The position numbers and the translations under genes are program-made. 62,696 nt of DNA from Desulfuromonadales bacterium (GTDB lineage Bacteria > Desulfobacterota > Desulfuromonadia > Geobacterales > Pseudopelobacteraceae). Where the stretch lies: positions 1 to 62,696 of the forward strand of contig JACAAY010000016.1 of assembly GCA_013377095.1 (NCBI GenBank), read 5' to 3'. This document shows, piece after piece, positions 25,997 to 35,201 of the stretch (positions within the stretch are counted from its first letter, which is position 1; each line of letters opens with the position of its first letter). The notes under the pieces were generated by a model. It searched no databases, was not told where the DNA came from, and saw only the letters and a program-made list of their open reading frames with translations.

Positions 25997-28204
25997 TCAG
26001 CTCCCCATGAAGAGGCTTTCCAATCCAAGAATTCCGTGGTAATCCCACAAATTCATGAAAAGCGGATCAAAGCGGTTGTTTCTGATCTGTTTCTCTTCCC
26101 GTACCCAGAAAAAGAGCGTGTCAACCGGAAAGAGATATCCGAACTGGTATGCGGTCCGGCTGGGGCGTTGTTGCGCCAGCATTTCGAGCGGATAACGGTA
26201 ACTGTTTTCCTGTTGGCGCACTATTCTCAGCGCTTCCACCCTCTCTTGCCTGGCCAATCCGAGCCAGTGTTCGGATTGGCCGTTCTCCTCTCCCCAGATT
26301 CCGTTTTCACCCTTCCTCGACAGAAGCGCTTGTAAGGTGTATGCCCGGTGGCGCGCCCTCAAGGTTGAGATCCTGAGAGCATTGATCAGCTCCCTTGACA
26401 GGCTGCTGTTCATTTTAACCTGTTTATGGCGGGAGGAGAGAGCATCGGCCACGTGCTCCATCCGTGCGGCATACGTCTCCAGGTCGCTGATCGGTTGCCG
26501 CAGGATTTTCCTGGCGCTTTGCTGTGGCGCTTCGCGGAGCAGCCAGGCATAGCTGAATTCCGGAGCGGGCTGAAAGGGAAGTGAAAGCTTCGCCGGAAGC
26601 TCGGAAAATGTCGTCAGGGCTGACATGTAGCGGAGCAGTTCCCTCTCCTTCAGATAGTGATTCTGCAGCTTCAGGGCTTTGTGCCAGAGCGCCTGACCGG
26701 CGCGGTCCGGAAAGAGATCCGCCAGGGTTGAGAGCGGGGAGTTGGAGATGTTCTTACCGTTGTTCTCGAAGCGCCACGACCAGCGCGCGATGCTCCAGTC
26801 GATCAGCCAGTAGCCCCATTCCCACCCCGAAGAAAAGGTCAGGTGACCATCAACACCGATGCTTTTCATTGTTTGGATGTCATCCCAGCGGGAATCCAGG
26901 TAGGGCAGCAAGAAGAGTGGAACCGGGGAATCGAATGCCACCCAGTAGGATGATTCGGGCCAGTACCAGGTCTCCCGTTTTCCCGCCTCCTGCCGGGCTG
27001 CCCGCAGCATGAAGCGCTGATTGGCATTACCGTATACCGGGGCCTTTGTTTCCGAGGCGGAGTAGCACATGACGGTATGGACCAGGATTCCGCTGGCGGA
27101 GAGCATGGGGCGGCGGACAGCGTTTCCCCGCTCCTGGGTGATGACATGGGTGGCATAGAGCAGCCGGGCTCCGTAGCGTCGCATTACCACGCGTTCGAAG
27201 TGCTCCTGGACATCGGGAAGCAACCTGCCCAGCAGGGGAAGATATTCTCCCATGGTAGCCTCAAGGGTGATGAAATCCCAGGGCGCCTGAAAGAGCCAGG
27301 CCAGGGTTTCATCAACCTGGCTGTGATAGGAGGGAAATGGGCGCAGCAGGGTGATTGTCTGAAAAGCCTGCTGCTGAAGCATGGCCAGGGAAATCTCGAC
27401 ACCGCATTTGATTCCGCGCGCATGGGCATATTCCACGATTCTCCGGGCGTGGCAAATCCACTCCCTCCTCTCGATTCCCCGAAGGAGAAAGAACTGAAAG
27501 GTGTTCTGTCCATTGCGCGCCAGCCAGTCGATATACGCGGCGACGTCCGCGAAGGCGTTTGGGTGGTTAGGGTCATGGAGCTGTTCGGTCAATTCTGTCG
27601 GGTGCAGGGTGTGGAGATGGAACCCGCGGCTGGCGAACAGCGGCCGGCCTGAAAAACCGAACGTGCGCCGGAGAGGCCATCTGGTGTAGCGCGGAATGAT
27701 CGTCTGGCGGGGATGGATGAAGCGGATGCCCAGTTTTTCCTGCAAGAGCCCGTAGAGTCCGCACGCCAACCCTTGCGGGGTGGTGGCGGACAGGGTGAGC
27801 ACAGTTTTTCCGCGGCTCTCGCGCGATTGCCATCCGTAGTAAGAATCGGGCTGGGGCAGGGTAGGGTAGGGCAGGTGAGACGCCGGACGGGAAGCGTCCG
27901 TTGCGGGCTTGACCGGCCGGAGGATCAGCAGGACATCGCTTCTGGAATCGTTGATGTTGACGGTTGCTCCGGGAAAGGAGTTTTGCAGCAGATTCCGGCT
28001 GTCTTCGACGGCCATCCTTACAGCGGGAACGGCAAGCAGCGCTCCGGGCACGCTGAGTGTGATCCGGAGCGCTGCGGCTGACGCAAGAGACGGCGGAAGC
28101 AGAAACACCAGGCAGATGGCCGTCAGGAGAGATCGAAGAGACGGCAAGCGAGTTGCGCGGGAATGATTCATCAGGTGTGATGGATTCTGTTGATCGGATG
28201 GCAT
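25997..28204 (-). CDS. Exported glycoside-hydrolase-like protein (alpha-glucuronidase-like N-terminus)
   Basis: A protein of up to 735 residues with a signal peptide (LLTAICLVFLLPPSLASA, to about residue 44). Residues ~50-170 resemble the N-terminal domain of alpha-glucuronidases and DUF4838 proteins, with the diagnostic GLACGLYGLLQEKLGIRFIH. A following TIM-barrel-like region (SRGFHLHTLHP, YIDWLARNGQNTFQFFLL) extends to about 480, and the C-terminal part is helical. The fold suggests a periplasmic or surface glycosidase. No catalytic acid pair could be assigned by eye. An internal ATG (residue 12) is an alternative start; neither has a clear Shine-Dalgarno. Confidence 0.6.
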   Translation of the reverse strand: MPSDQQNPSHLMNHSRATRLPSLRSLLTAICLVFLLPPSLASAAALRITLSVPGALLAVPAVRMAVEDSRNLLQNSFPGATVNINDSRSDVLLILRPVKPATDASRPASHLPYPTLPQPDSYYGWQSRESRGKTVLTLSATTPQGLACGLYGLLQEKLGIRFIHPRQTIIPRYTRWPLRRTFGFSGRPLFASRGFHLHTLHPTELTEQLHDPNHPNAFADVAAYIDWLARNGQNTFQFFLLRGIERREWICHARRIVEYAHARGIKCGVEISLAMLQQQAFQTITLLRPFPSYHSQVDETLAWLFQAPWDFITLEATMGEYLPLLGRLLPDVQEHFERVVMRRYGARLLYATHVITQERGNAVRRPMLSASGILVHTVMCYSASETKAPVYGNANQRFMLRAARQEAGKRETWYWPESSYWVAFDSPVPLFLLPYLDSRWDDIQTMKSIGVDGHLTFSSGWEWGYWLIDWSIARWSWRFENNGKNISNSPLSTLADLFPDRAGQALWHKALKLQNHYLKERELLRYMSALTTFSELPAKLSLPFQPAPEFSYAWLLREAPQQSARKILRQPISDLETYAARMEHVADALSSRHKQVKMNSSLSRELINALRISTLRARHRAYTLQALLSRKGENGIWGEENGQSEHWLGLARQERVEALRIVRQQENSYRYPLEMLAQQRPSRTAYQFGYLFPVDTLFFWVREEKQIRNNRFDPLFMNLWDYHGILGLESLFMGS

Positions 28205-28321
28205 GGATCAATGATAGCGCAGCTTTGCTGAAAAATACGATTGACACAAAAATGCAACACAATCTCAACATAAATTTAACTTGTATGTAAAATAGTATTG
28301 TTATATTAAAAATACTCAAAC

Positions 28322-28375
28322 TTAATGGGTGTTTCCAGGTACTTTGCTGATCTGATGACTCAGGCCCCAGAAAGC
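28322..28375 (+). promoter_or_regulatory. Conserved leader motif, copy 1 (unidentified RNA element)
   Basis: GGTACTTTGCTGATCTGA at 28338-28355, then GACTCAGG and CCCCAGAAAGCC, running directly into a terminator stem. The hairpin TCTGA/TCAGG with a 4-nt loop is matched by CCTGA/TCAGG and CCTG/CAGG in copies at 49.5 and 59.9 kb. The consensus is roughly GG(G)NACTTNGCTGACCTGA-N4-TCAGG-N2-CC-GAAAGCC. It precedes a GEMM riboswitch. Not matched to any RNA family I know. Confidence 0.65.
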
Positions 28376-28418
28376 CTGGAATACGTGCTGAATTCCGCAC
28401 GTATTCCAGGCTTTTTTT
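28374..28418 (+). terminator. Terminator of the copy 1 leader motif
   Basis: A perfect 15-bp stem (28374-28388 and 28397-28411) with an 8-nt loop and a T7 tract. Its 5' arm begins in the AAAGCC end of the conserved leader motif, as expected for an RNA switch with an attenuator. Confidence 0.85.
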
Positions 28419-28454
28419 GTTCACCTCTTCAACCACGTCGTATGTAACCTGCTG

Positions 28455-28524
28455 CAGCGCCAAACCATCCGCGAGGATGGGACGGAAAGCCACGGGTCTA
28501 AGGTTTAGACAGCCGAGCCGCCAG
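28455..28524 (+). promoter_or_regulatory. GEMM-I riboswitch (cyclic dinucleotide)
   Basis: The GEMM signature is present in order: CCAAACC, a CCATCC-GCGA-GGATGG hairpin closed by a GNRA loop, GGGACGGAAAGCCACGGGTC, a second hairpin GTCTA/TAGAC, then AGCCGAGCCGCC. GEMM-I RNAs sense c-di-GMP, or cGAMP in a Geobacter-type subgroup; I cannot assign the ligand by eye. The core reads GACGGAAAG where the well-known Vc2 aptamer has GACGCAAAG (from memory). The 3' strand is shared with the terminator, so ligand binding should favour read-through into the DUF1566 gene. Confidence 0.88.
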
Positions 28525-28556
28525 TTGAACGAAAGTTCATTTTGGCGGCTTTTTTT
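28517..28556 (+). terminator. Terminator/expression platform of the GEMM riboswitch
   Basis: GCCGCCA (28517-28523) pairs with TGGCGGC (28543-28549), inner GTTGAAC/GTTCATT partly pairs, and a T7 tract follows. The 5' arm overlaps the last bases of the aptamer, the arrangement of a transcriptional switch. Confidence 0.85.
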
Positions 28557-28593
28557 ATTGGAAACACACCTTGCCAAAAAAAGGAGATGACAC

Positions 28594-29898
28594 ATGACGG
28601 ATCGATTCAGAACCCTGACGATTGCGGCGGCGCAACTTTGCTTAGCCTGGAACGCCGATGCCGGCACCCTTGACGCTCCCGGCCCGCCAACCTCGGGCGC
28701 CAGCGCCATGTATACGTCGAGCGATCTCTACAACCGGCTGACCAGCGGGACAGCCGGGACAAAAAGGAGCGGACCCTTTGTTGAACCCGCTACCGCACCC
28801 GGACCGACCGGGCACACCATCGACGAGATTATGGCGGTCCTGCCCCAGGCTGATAACGCAAATGGCGCAACAGCTGTGAACGTGATCGCCGGCAAGACCT
28901 TCTGGGGGCTTAGGACGGACGGAACCTGGGGACTTAAGACCGGAACCTTGCCTCTCCAGAGCTTAAACCCTGTGTCAACAAGCGTTCCGGCAGGCTATTA
29001 CGCCGCCAGCAGCCTAAATGCGGTGGATAGCGACCTGGTCTCGGCCAACATCAAGTCCGGGGTGACGATCTTGGGGGTGAGCGGGAAACCGGAAGTGGTC
29101 GATACTACCGAGGCCGCCTATCCCGCCGTTTCGAATCAGATCCTGGCGGGGAGAAAGGCCTTTGTCAATGGTGCCGCCGTGACCGGGACCATCACTCCGG
29201 GGGCGAATCTCACCGGCGCCAATGGAGCATTGACCATCCCCATTCCGGACGGTCTCTATTCGGCAGGGAAGACGGCCATGGCGACGGATGCCAACCTGAC
29301 CCCCGGCAACATCCGGAGCGGGGTGACTATTTTCGGAGTGACCAGCAACGCGCCTCCTACTCCGCTGCCCAAGACCGGGCAGACCACCTGTTATGATTCC
29401 GCCGGTACGGTAATCGACTGTGCCGGAACCGGACAGGACGGTGCCTGGCAGAAGGGAATAGCGCCTCCAACACCGAGATTTACGGACAACAATAATGGCA
29501 CGGTGACCGACAACGCCACCGGGCTTGTCTGGCTGAAGAATGCCAACTGCTTCGGAGCGGTAAATTGGGCGACCTCCCTTAGTTCGGCCAACGGCCTGAC
29601 GAATGGATATTGCGGGTTAACGGACGGTTCCACCGCCGGTCAGTGGCGGTTGCCGAATTTGAAGGAATTGCAGAGTTTGGCCGACTTCACACGAATGATC
29701 CCGGCTTTGCCTTCAAATAATCCCTTCATTAATATCCAGTATGACAGTATTCCCAATATCGCATCACCATACTGGTCGGCGAACAGTTATGCAGGGAGTA
29801 ATGATTCTGCCTGGTATATCTTATGGTACAACGGCAATTTCGGCGCGCACCCGAAATATGCCGCATGCTATATCTGGCCGGTTCGCGGCGGACAATGA
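28594..29898 (+). CDS. Secreted DUF1566 protein under tandem leader control
   Basis: A 434-residue protein with a weak signal-like start (LTIAAAQLCLAWNADA). Residues ~130-250 contain tail-fibre-like repeats (ILAGRKAFVNGAAVTGTI; ANIKSGVTILGVSG). The C-terminal ~140 residues form a DUF1566/Lcl domain (FTDNNNGTVTDNATGLVWLK, WRLPNLKELQSL, YWSANSY to a terminal WPVRGG), common in Geobacter surface proteins. AAAGGAG precedes the ATG. It follows two consecutive terminator-type RNA switches, so expression likely depends on two signals. No C-terminal sorting tail. Confidence 0.85.
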   Translation: MTDRFRTLTIAAAQLCLAWNADAGTLDAPGPPTSGASAMYTSSDLYNRLTSGTAGTKRSGPFVEPATAPGPTGHTIDEIMAVLPQADNANGATAVNVIAGKTFWGLRTDGTWGLKTGTLPLQSLNPVSTSVPAGYYAASSLNAVDSDLVSANIKSGVTILGVSGKPEVVDTTEAAYPAVSNQILAGRKAFVNGAAVTGTITPGANLTGANGALTIPIPDGLYSAGKTAMATDANLTPGNIRSGVTIFGVTSNAPPTPLPKTGQTTCYDSAGTVIDCAGTGQDGAWQKGIAPPTPRFTDNNNGTVTDNATGLVWLKNANCFGAVNWATSLSSANGLTNGYCGLTDGSTAGQWRLPNLKELQSLADFTRMIPALPSNNPFINIQYDSIPNIASPYWSANSYAGSNDSAWYILWYNGNFGAHPKYAACYIWPVRGGQ

Positions 29899-29977
29899 AT
29901 TTTTTCTTTTGATGCTCAATTCCTGCTGCGTATCAGCTTGGTAACGAGAAGTAAACAAGACATGGAGGCGATACGCC

Positions 29978-31402
29978 ATGACCAAACGATATAAAATCAC
30001 GTCAGAGCTTCCATTATACCGGGGTCTTCTATTGGCTACGTTGTTTGTCTGTTCCATGGCTGGTCTGACCCAGGCATCAGATAATATAAGCGCCATCGAC
30101 AAATATGCCTGGTCCGAGAATTCCGGCTGGGTCAACTTCCGCTCCGGATTTGCTGGGGTGACGGTAGATACAAACCACCTCTCCGGCCATACCTGGCTGG
30201 AGAACGTCGGTTGGATCAAGCTCGGTTCGGATGGAATTGGTCCGTACCAGAACAGTTCGCCAACCAACTGGGGGGTGAACCGGGACACCCAAGGGAACCT
30301 GTCGGGCTTTGCCTGGAGCGAGGCCTGGGGATGGATCAACCTCCGACCGGCTGGTGGAGGAGTGAACATCGATCCTGTCACCAAGGTTTTCTCAGGGTAT
30401 GCCTGGGGAGAAAACATCGGCTGGATACATTTCGCCAGTACCCAGGGTGCGACCATTCCCTACAGGGTAGCGGCGACCTCTTCCATATCCGGCAACGTCA
30501 GTTCAGATGGCAGATATGCCTGGTCGGAGAACATGGGTTGGGTAAATTACCGGCCAACCGATGGCGGGATGGCGATCCATACCGGCCATCTGACCGGCTA
30601 TGCCTGGCAGGAGAATATCGGCTGGATCAAGCTCGGTTCAGACGCAGGGGGCCCGTACCAGAACAGCACTTACAGCAACTGGGGGGTGAACCGGGATGGA
30701 GCGGGCAACCTCACCGGCTATGCCTGGAGCGAGGGGTGGGGCTGGGTCAACTTTGCTCCAAGCGGCGGCGGGGTAGCCATAGACCCCGTAAGTGGCGCTT
30801 TCGACGGTTATGCCTGGGGGGAGAACATCGGCTGGATACACTTCGCAAGCCCGCCCGGAGCGCAGGTCACCTACAATGTCGGTTTGGCCTTCTACAACCT
30901 GTCCCTTGACTTCAGCGGAACCGGGAGCGGAAAAGTAGTCAGCGTCTCACCGCCGTTCAGCTGCAATACCAACTGCATCCAGCGCATCCCTGGCGACGCG
31001 TCACCGCGTCTCAGCGTGACCGCAAGCGAGTACTCGCTGTTCGGCGGTTGGAGTGGCTGCGACTCGGTCAACGGCACTGAAGGACTCCTGGCCATGGACC
31101 GGGACAGGGCAACAAGCGTGACCTTCAACAAGGATACAATGCATGTTACCCGCATTGACGGCCCTACTCCCTTCTTTTTTCCCACCATCCAGGAAGCCTA
31201 CGATTCGCCCGCTTCATCGGGCGACACCATCCAGGCCTGGGGGATCGATTTGCCGGAAACATTGATCTTCAACGTAAGCAAACAGGTCAGCATCAGCGGC
31301 GGGTATGACCAGCAGTATCTGAACCGTTCCAATACGACGACTGTTCGTGGTCTGACCATTGGCAAAGGAACAGTCATGTTTGACATGATCGTGGTGAAGT
31401 AG
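29978..31402 (+). CDS. Secreted GW-repeat protein with C-terminal repeat/cap module
   Basis: A 474-residue exported protein (signal peptide to about residue 34, MAGLTQA). Residues ~40-300 hold eight repeats of the form GYAWGENIGWIHF / WSE.GWVNF, a beta-rich pattern seen in large secreted proteins of these bacteria. Residues ~310-385 are a 'bacterial repeat' domain (GGWSGCDSVNG), and the last ~85 residues are the cap module shared with the proteins ending at 34120 and 36807 (FFPTIQEAYDS, SISGGYDQQYL, TVRGLTIGKGTV). GGAGGCG precedes the start. No IPTL or VPLPA tail. Function unknown; probably surface adhesion or scaffold. Confidence 0.75.
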   Translation: MTKRYKITSELPLYRGLLLATLFVCSMAGLTQASDNISAIDKYAWSENSGWVNFRSGFAGVTVDTNHLSGHTWLENVGWIKLGSDGIGPYQNSSPTNWGVNRDTQGNLSGFAWSEAWGWINLRPAGGGVNIDPVTKVFSGYAWGENIGWIHFASTQGATIPYRVAATSSISGNVSSDGRYAWSENMGWVNYRPTDGGMAIHTGHLTGYAWQENIGWIKLGSDAGGPYQNSTYSNWGVNRDGAGNLTGYAWSEGWGWVNFAPSGGGVAIDPVSGAFDGYAWGENIGWIHFASPPGAQVTYNVGLAFYNLSLDFSGTGSGKVVSVSPPFSCNTNCIQRIPGDASPRLSVTASEYSLFGGWSGCDSVNGTEGLLAMDRDRATSVTFNKDTMHVTRIDGPTPFFFPTIQEAYDSPASSGDTIQAWGIDLPETLIFNVSKQVSISGGYDQQYLNRSNTTTVRGLTIGKGTVMFDMIVVK

Positions 31403-31456
31403 GTGATCTGATGGGAATTTGTGTACGTTAAAATTTAGGCGGGGAGGAAGCAGCTT

Positions 31457-34120
31457 ATGAAATTTAAGTTTTCACTAGCCATAATTGCCGTCCTTATCTT
31501 GGGTTACATTCCAACAAACATGGCAAATGCAGCGGTAACACAGTTTGCTAGCTTGACTTACCCAAAAGGTGTAGTTGTAGATCAGCAAGGCAATGTCTAT
31601 GTTCAATCCTTAAGTATCTTAGGAGACGGAGGACTTTACAAGTTCTCACCTGATGGGACCCTGTTAGCAAGGAATCCTAATTTGTTTGGCAAAATTCGGT
31701 TTGTCGTAGATACGGTTAATAATGTCATTTGGGCATTGGAAACTAAGGGTATGCTTTATGCCATTAATCCGAGCACGCTTCAAGCCCAGCAATTCGTCAA
31801 CTTGAAGAGCTTATCTATTCCGCAGGGGGCGGTATTAAACCTACTCACTGGACAAAGTGTCGATCTGCTTATGATCGACCCACAGTACGGAGATATAGCT
31901 TTACGTCGTATTGATGATTCCCGATTTGACATGTTCATCACGGGTCAGACATCTGCTGGTGGCATCCCATTTGTCATTCGTCTTCGATTTCGGCCGACGC
32001 TGGTTGCTGATATCGTTGTTGCAAGCTTTCCTCTGCCAAACCCTATTATTCCGCCACCACTCGATACCCAGGCATCTGGGATCGCTGTCAACGCCGATGG
32101 AAAGGTTCTGACTGCGCTTCCAAGAAATGTTAGTGGAGGGATATCACCGTTCTTCCTTGCCACATTCAATGCGGATTTTCCTGAGACAAACGTTGGGCGT
32201 CCATCGTTTGTTAGTGCGTTTTCTAATCGCCAGGTTTATACGATGGGGATGACAGATTCAGTCTCGGACAAAGGGTACTATATTGTTGCAACGGCGCAAG
32301 GTTTCGGGTGTGGACTAGGACAATCGGTCTTACATGTGTCCGAATCCTTGGACAACTTTACATGCGTGGCTGATCTCTCAAGCCTCGGTCTTGGCAATAT
32401 GACACCGGATGATGTGGCAGTGGGACCAGATAACAGTTGTCTTTATGTAACAATGAGTGCAAACAATTTGGTTCTGCGGATTGATCTTTTTTCTCAGACT
32501 GCGCCCACCGTCACCACCACCACACCAGCCAGCAGCGCGACTGGTGTGGCACTAAACAGCATTATTACAGCCAGCTTCAGCAAAGCGATGAATGCCTCGA
32601 CCTTAACGAGTTCGACATTCACTTTGAACAACGGTGTCACTGGTAATGTGAATTACAATGCTTCAACCAACACCGCTACCTTCACTCCATCAGCAATCCT
32701 TTCCGCAAACACCACTTACACAGCAACCATATCCACCGGTGTGAAAGACACGACCGGAACACCGCTGGCGGCGAACAAGACATGGAGTTTCACCACCACC
32801 GCAGGAGTGCCTCCAACCGTTACCTCTACTGTTCCAACAAACACCGCCACCACTGTTGCTCTAAACAGCATACTAACTGCCACCTTTAGCAAGGTAATGA
32901 ACAGCTCAACAATAAATACAAACACATTCACCCTGAACAATGGCGTAACGGGAATTGTTACTTACAATGCTTCAACCAACACTGCTAGCTTCACTCCATC
33001 AGCAAACCTTTCCGCAAGCACCACTTACACAGCAACCATATCCACCGGTGTGAAAGACACGACCGGAATACCGTTGGCAGCGAATAAGACGTGGAGTTTC
33101 ACCACCACCCCAGGAGGCACGACAACAAATCTTCTCGTAAACGGCGACTTCGAAGGAGGAGCAACAGGCTGGGGCAAGTCCAGCAGCGGGGGGTATTTCA
33201 TTATCAATAACAATAACAACCTCAGTCATGGAGGGAGTGGTTTTGCTTTACTCGGTGGCTACGATAGCGGGACTGACTCCCTATATCAGGACATAACCAT
33301 ACCCTCCGATGCTTCAACCGTAAACGCTCGTTTTTGGTATGACATCGTTACCGAAGAGACCACCACCTCTGCTGCCTACGATACCATGCAACTGGTGATA
33401 AAAAATCCATCCACCGGCGCAGTACTCCAGACCCTCACATCCCTAAACAACTTGAATGCAACGGGGACTTCTTGGGCGCAGAGTTCTCAATTTGACCTGA
33501 GCTCATACAAAGGACAGACTATCAGGTTGCAGTTCACTACGAGCACAGATAACAGTAATGTTACGTTTTTCTTGGTGGACGACGTCTCTCTCTATGCGAC
33601 TTTGCCGCTGAAACACACATTAACTATAATTTTCCCTGGTAACGGCAAAGGTACGGTCACGAGCAACATTGGATTCGCATGCGGAATAAATGATATCCTA
33701 CAGATCGCCGAGGGAACCCCGCTCTTTCTCTCCGCTGCAGAAAACGAATTTTCTGACTTTACCGGCTGGTCCGGCGACTGCAACACCATCAGTGGCAACA
33801 CCTGTAACCTGACCATGGCCACTGATAAAACCGTAAATGCCACCTTCACTCTGGATATGGCGCACAGGGCGCGCATCGGCACATCCAGCTATTTCCCCAC
33901 GCTTCAGGACGCCTACAATTCTCCGTTATCGACCGGCAAGAACATTCTGGCCTGGGCAACCGGTTTTATTGAAAGTCTGAACTGCAACAACCAAAAAGAC
34001 GTCACCATTGATGGGGGCTACAACGATGTCTACTCCGGCAAGAGCGGGTTCAGCATACTACAGGGTGTCCTCACAGTGGGAACAGGCTCTCTGACTGTGG
34101 AGAATCTAGTGATCAAATGA
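31457..34120 (+). CDS. Secreted multidomain protein: propeller, Big_5 repeats, C-terminal repeat/cap module
   Basis: An 887-residue exported protein (signal to ~residue 26). Residues ~30-340 are propeller-like (PKGVVVDQQGNVYVQS; PDDVAVGPDNSCLYV). Two near-identical Big_5 Ig-like domains follow (~355-445 and ~455-545; SFTLNNGVTG...FTPSA.LSA.TTYTATI). Next come a jelly-roll binding domain (NLLVNGDFEGGATGWG), a bacterial repeat (FTGWSGDCN) and the shared cap module. The first third is clearly more AT-rich than neighbouring genes, hinting at separate origin. GGGGAGGAAG precedes the ATG. It converges on the exosortase H gene with an 8-bp overlap. Confidence 0.8.
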   Translation: MKFKFSLAIIAVLILGYIPTNMANAAVTQFASLTYPKGVVVDQQGNVYVQSLSILGDGGLYKFSPDGTLLARNPNLFGKIRFVVDTVNNVIWALETKGMLYAINPSTLQAQQFVNLKSLSIPQGAVLNLLTGQSVDLLMIDPQYGDIALRRIDDSRFDMFITGQTSAGGIPFVIRLRFRPTLVADIVVASFPLPNPIIPPPLDTQASGIAVNADGKVLTALPRNVSGGISPFFLATFNADFPETNVGRPSFVSAFSNRQVYTMGMTDSVSDKGYYIVATAQGFGCGLGQSVLHVSESLDNFTCVADLSSLGLGNMTPDDVAVGPDNSCLYVTMSANNLVLRIDLFSQTAPTVTTTTPASSATGVALNSIITASFSKAMNASTLTSSTFTLNNGVTGNVNYNASTNTATFTPSAILSANTTYTATISTGVKDTTGTPLAANKTWSFTTTAGVPPTVTSTVPTNTATTVALNSILTATFSKVMNSSTINTNTFTLNNGVTGIVTYNASTNTASFTPSANLSASTTYTATISTGVKDTTGIPLAANKTWSFTTTPGGTTTNLLVNGDFEGGATGWGKSSSGGYFIINNNNNLSHGGSGFALLGGYDSGTDSLYQDITIPSDASTVNARFWYDIVTEETTTSAAYDTMQLVIKNPSTGAVLQTLTSLNNLNATGTSWAQSSQFDLSSYKGQTIRLQFTTSTDNSNVTFFLVDDVSLYATLPLKHTLTIIFPGNGKGTVTSNIGFACGINDILQIAEGTPLFLSAAENEFSDFTGWSGDCNTISGNTCNLTMATDKTVNATFTLDMAHRARIGTSSYFPTLQDAYNSPLSTGKNILAWATGFIESLNCNNQKDVTIDGGYNDVYSGKSGFSILQGVLTVGTGSLTVENLVIK

Positions 34121-35105
34121 CATGCCGGGGTTGAACCGGTGAGACATCCTGGCAGGTTGGACGGCCGTCAATCAGGATCCAGAGCAGGAACGGCAGCAGG
34201 AACTGGCCCAGGAGATAGATGCCCTGATGAAGCGGCATGATTTGCGGCACATCCAGGGCGGTCCAGACGACATGGCTGATCCGGAACAGGCTGTGCCAGC
34301 CGGCAATCAGACAGATTCCGCCGGCTGTCGCTGTCAGGCGGCGAACTGTCCAGGAGCAGCTGCCGGCCATGATCAGCGCCATAAACAGCGGAACCGCGAA
34401 GGTGTGGTTATAGATGGGGAAGGGGCGCGGCGTCAGAAGCTGGTAGCCGGGGTAGAGCAGGGAGAAGATGGACGCGACCAGGTTGTCGAGCAGAGCCACA
34501 TAGGCCCGGTTAACCACGACCCAGGGCACAAAGAGCAGCGTGGCGCAACAAACGGCCCGCAGCAGAAACGGGAAGGGAGACGGGCCGCCGCTACTCCATC
34601 TCAGCCAGAGCAGCGCCGCCGCCAGCACCAGTATCAGCATGGCGACCTGGCCAAGGTAGACGTGCAGAATATCGAACACAAGGCTGGAGACAATTGGGCC
34701 GGCTGCCGTGATTAACGAAATCCTCAGGATGTTGGCGACAATCAGAACCAGCGACCCCATCAGCAGTCCCGCCAGTGTGCGCCTCCACGAAGCCGGTTGC
34801 GCCAGGACAAAAGCGCAGTACAGCAGACAGGCGTAGAGCGGTGTGCATTCGGTGACGATGCGTACGGAGAAACCGGGCAGGGTGATCAGGTCGCCCTGGA
34901 CATGGGGCGCAAATCCGGCCAGATCCAGAAGCGCGCCCACATGAGCTGCGGTTGCGGTGCAAAGCGGCGCAAAATAAGGCTCCAGCCAGAGCGCAGCCAG
35001 CAGGAACAGGGTGCAGAGCAGGGCGAAACGGAGCCAGGCCGGGGTAGGTGAGGATGGCTGGACCGCTGCCTCTGATTCGGGAATGAGTGCTTGATTAGGG
35101 TACAT
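34113..35105 (-). CDS. xrtH: Exosortase, IPTL-type (XrtH-like)
   Basis: A 330-residue polytopic membrane protein with the exosortase triad: Cys87 in VTECTPLYACL, Arg128 in ANILRIS and His148 in FDILHVYLG, each at the end or start of membrane spans. The E-C-T-P version of the Cys motif differs from the A-C-S-G of the first exosortase, so the two should recognise different tails. Candidate substrates with V-P-A-(I/L)-x-x-W tails are encoded at 42.8-48.1 and 60.1-62.3 kb. It lies 96 bp downstream of the alkaline phosphatase gene, probably in one transcript. No EpsI domain is present. The H subtype is inferred from substrates and motif. Confidence 0.82.
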   Translation of the reverse strand: MYPNQALIPESEAAVQPSSPTPAWLRFALLCTLFLLAALWLEPYFAPLCTATAAHVGALLDLAGFAPHVQGDLITLPGFSVRIVTECTPLYACLLYCAFVLAQPASWRRTLAGLLMGSLVLIVANILRISLITAAGPIVSSLVFDILHVYLGQVAMLILVLAAALLWLRWSSGGPSPFPFLLRAVCCATLLFVPWVVVNRAYVALLDNLVASIFSLLYPGYQLLTPRPFPIYNHTFAVPLFMALIMAGSCSWTVRRLTATAGGICLIAGWHSLFRISHVVWTALDVPQIMPLHQGIYLLGQFLLPFLLWILIDGRPTCQDVSPVQPRHVI

Positions 35106-35201
35106 GGACGCTCACAGTATAGAGCATGTTTTCACTGCGGTGATGTTACGAGTAGGCAACACTTTGACATGCCTTCCGCCCGTGAGACATGCCATTCCCT
35201 A

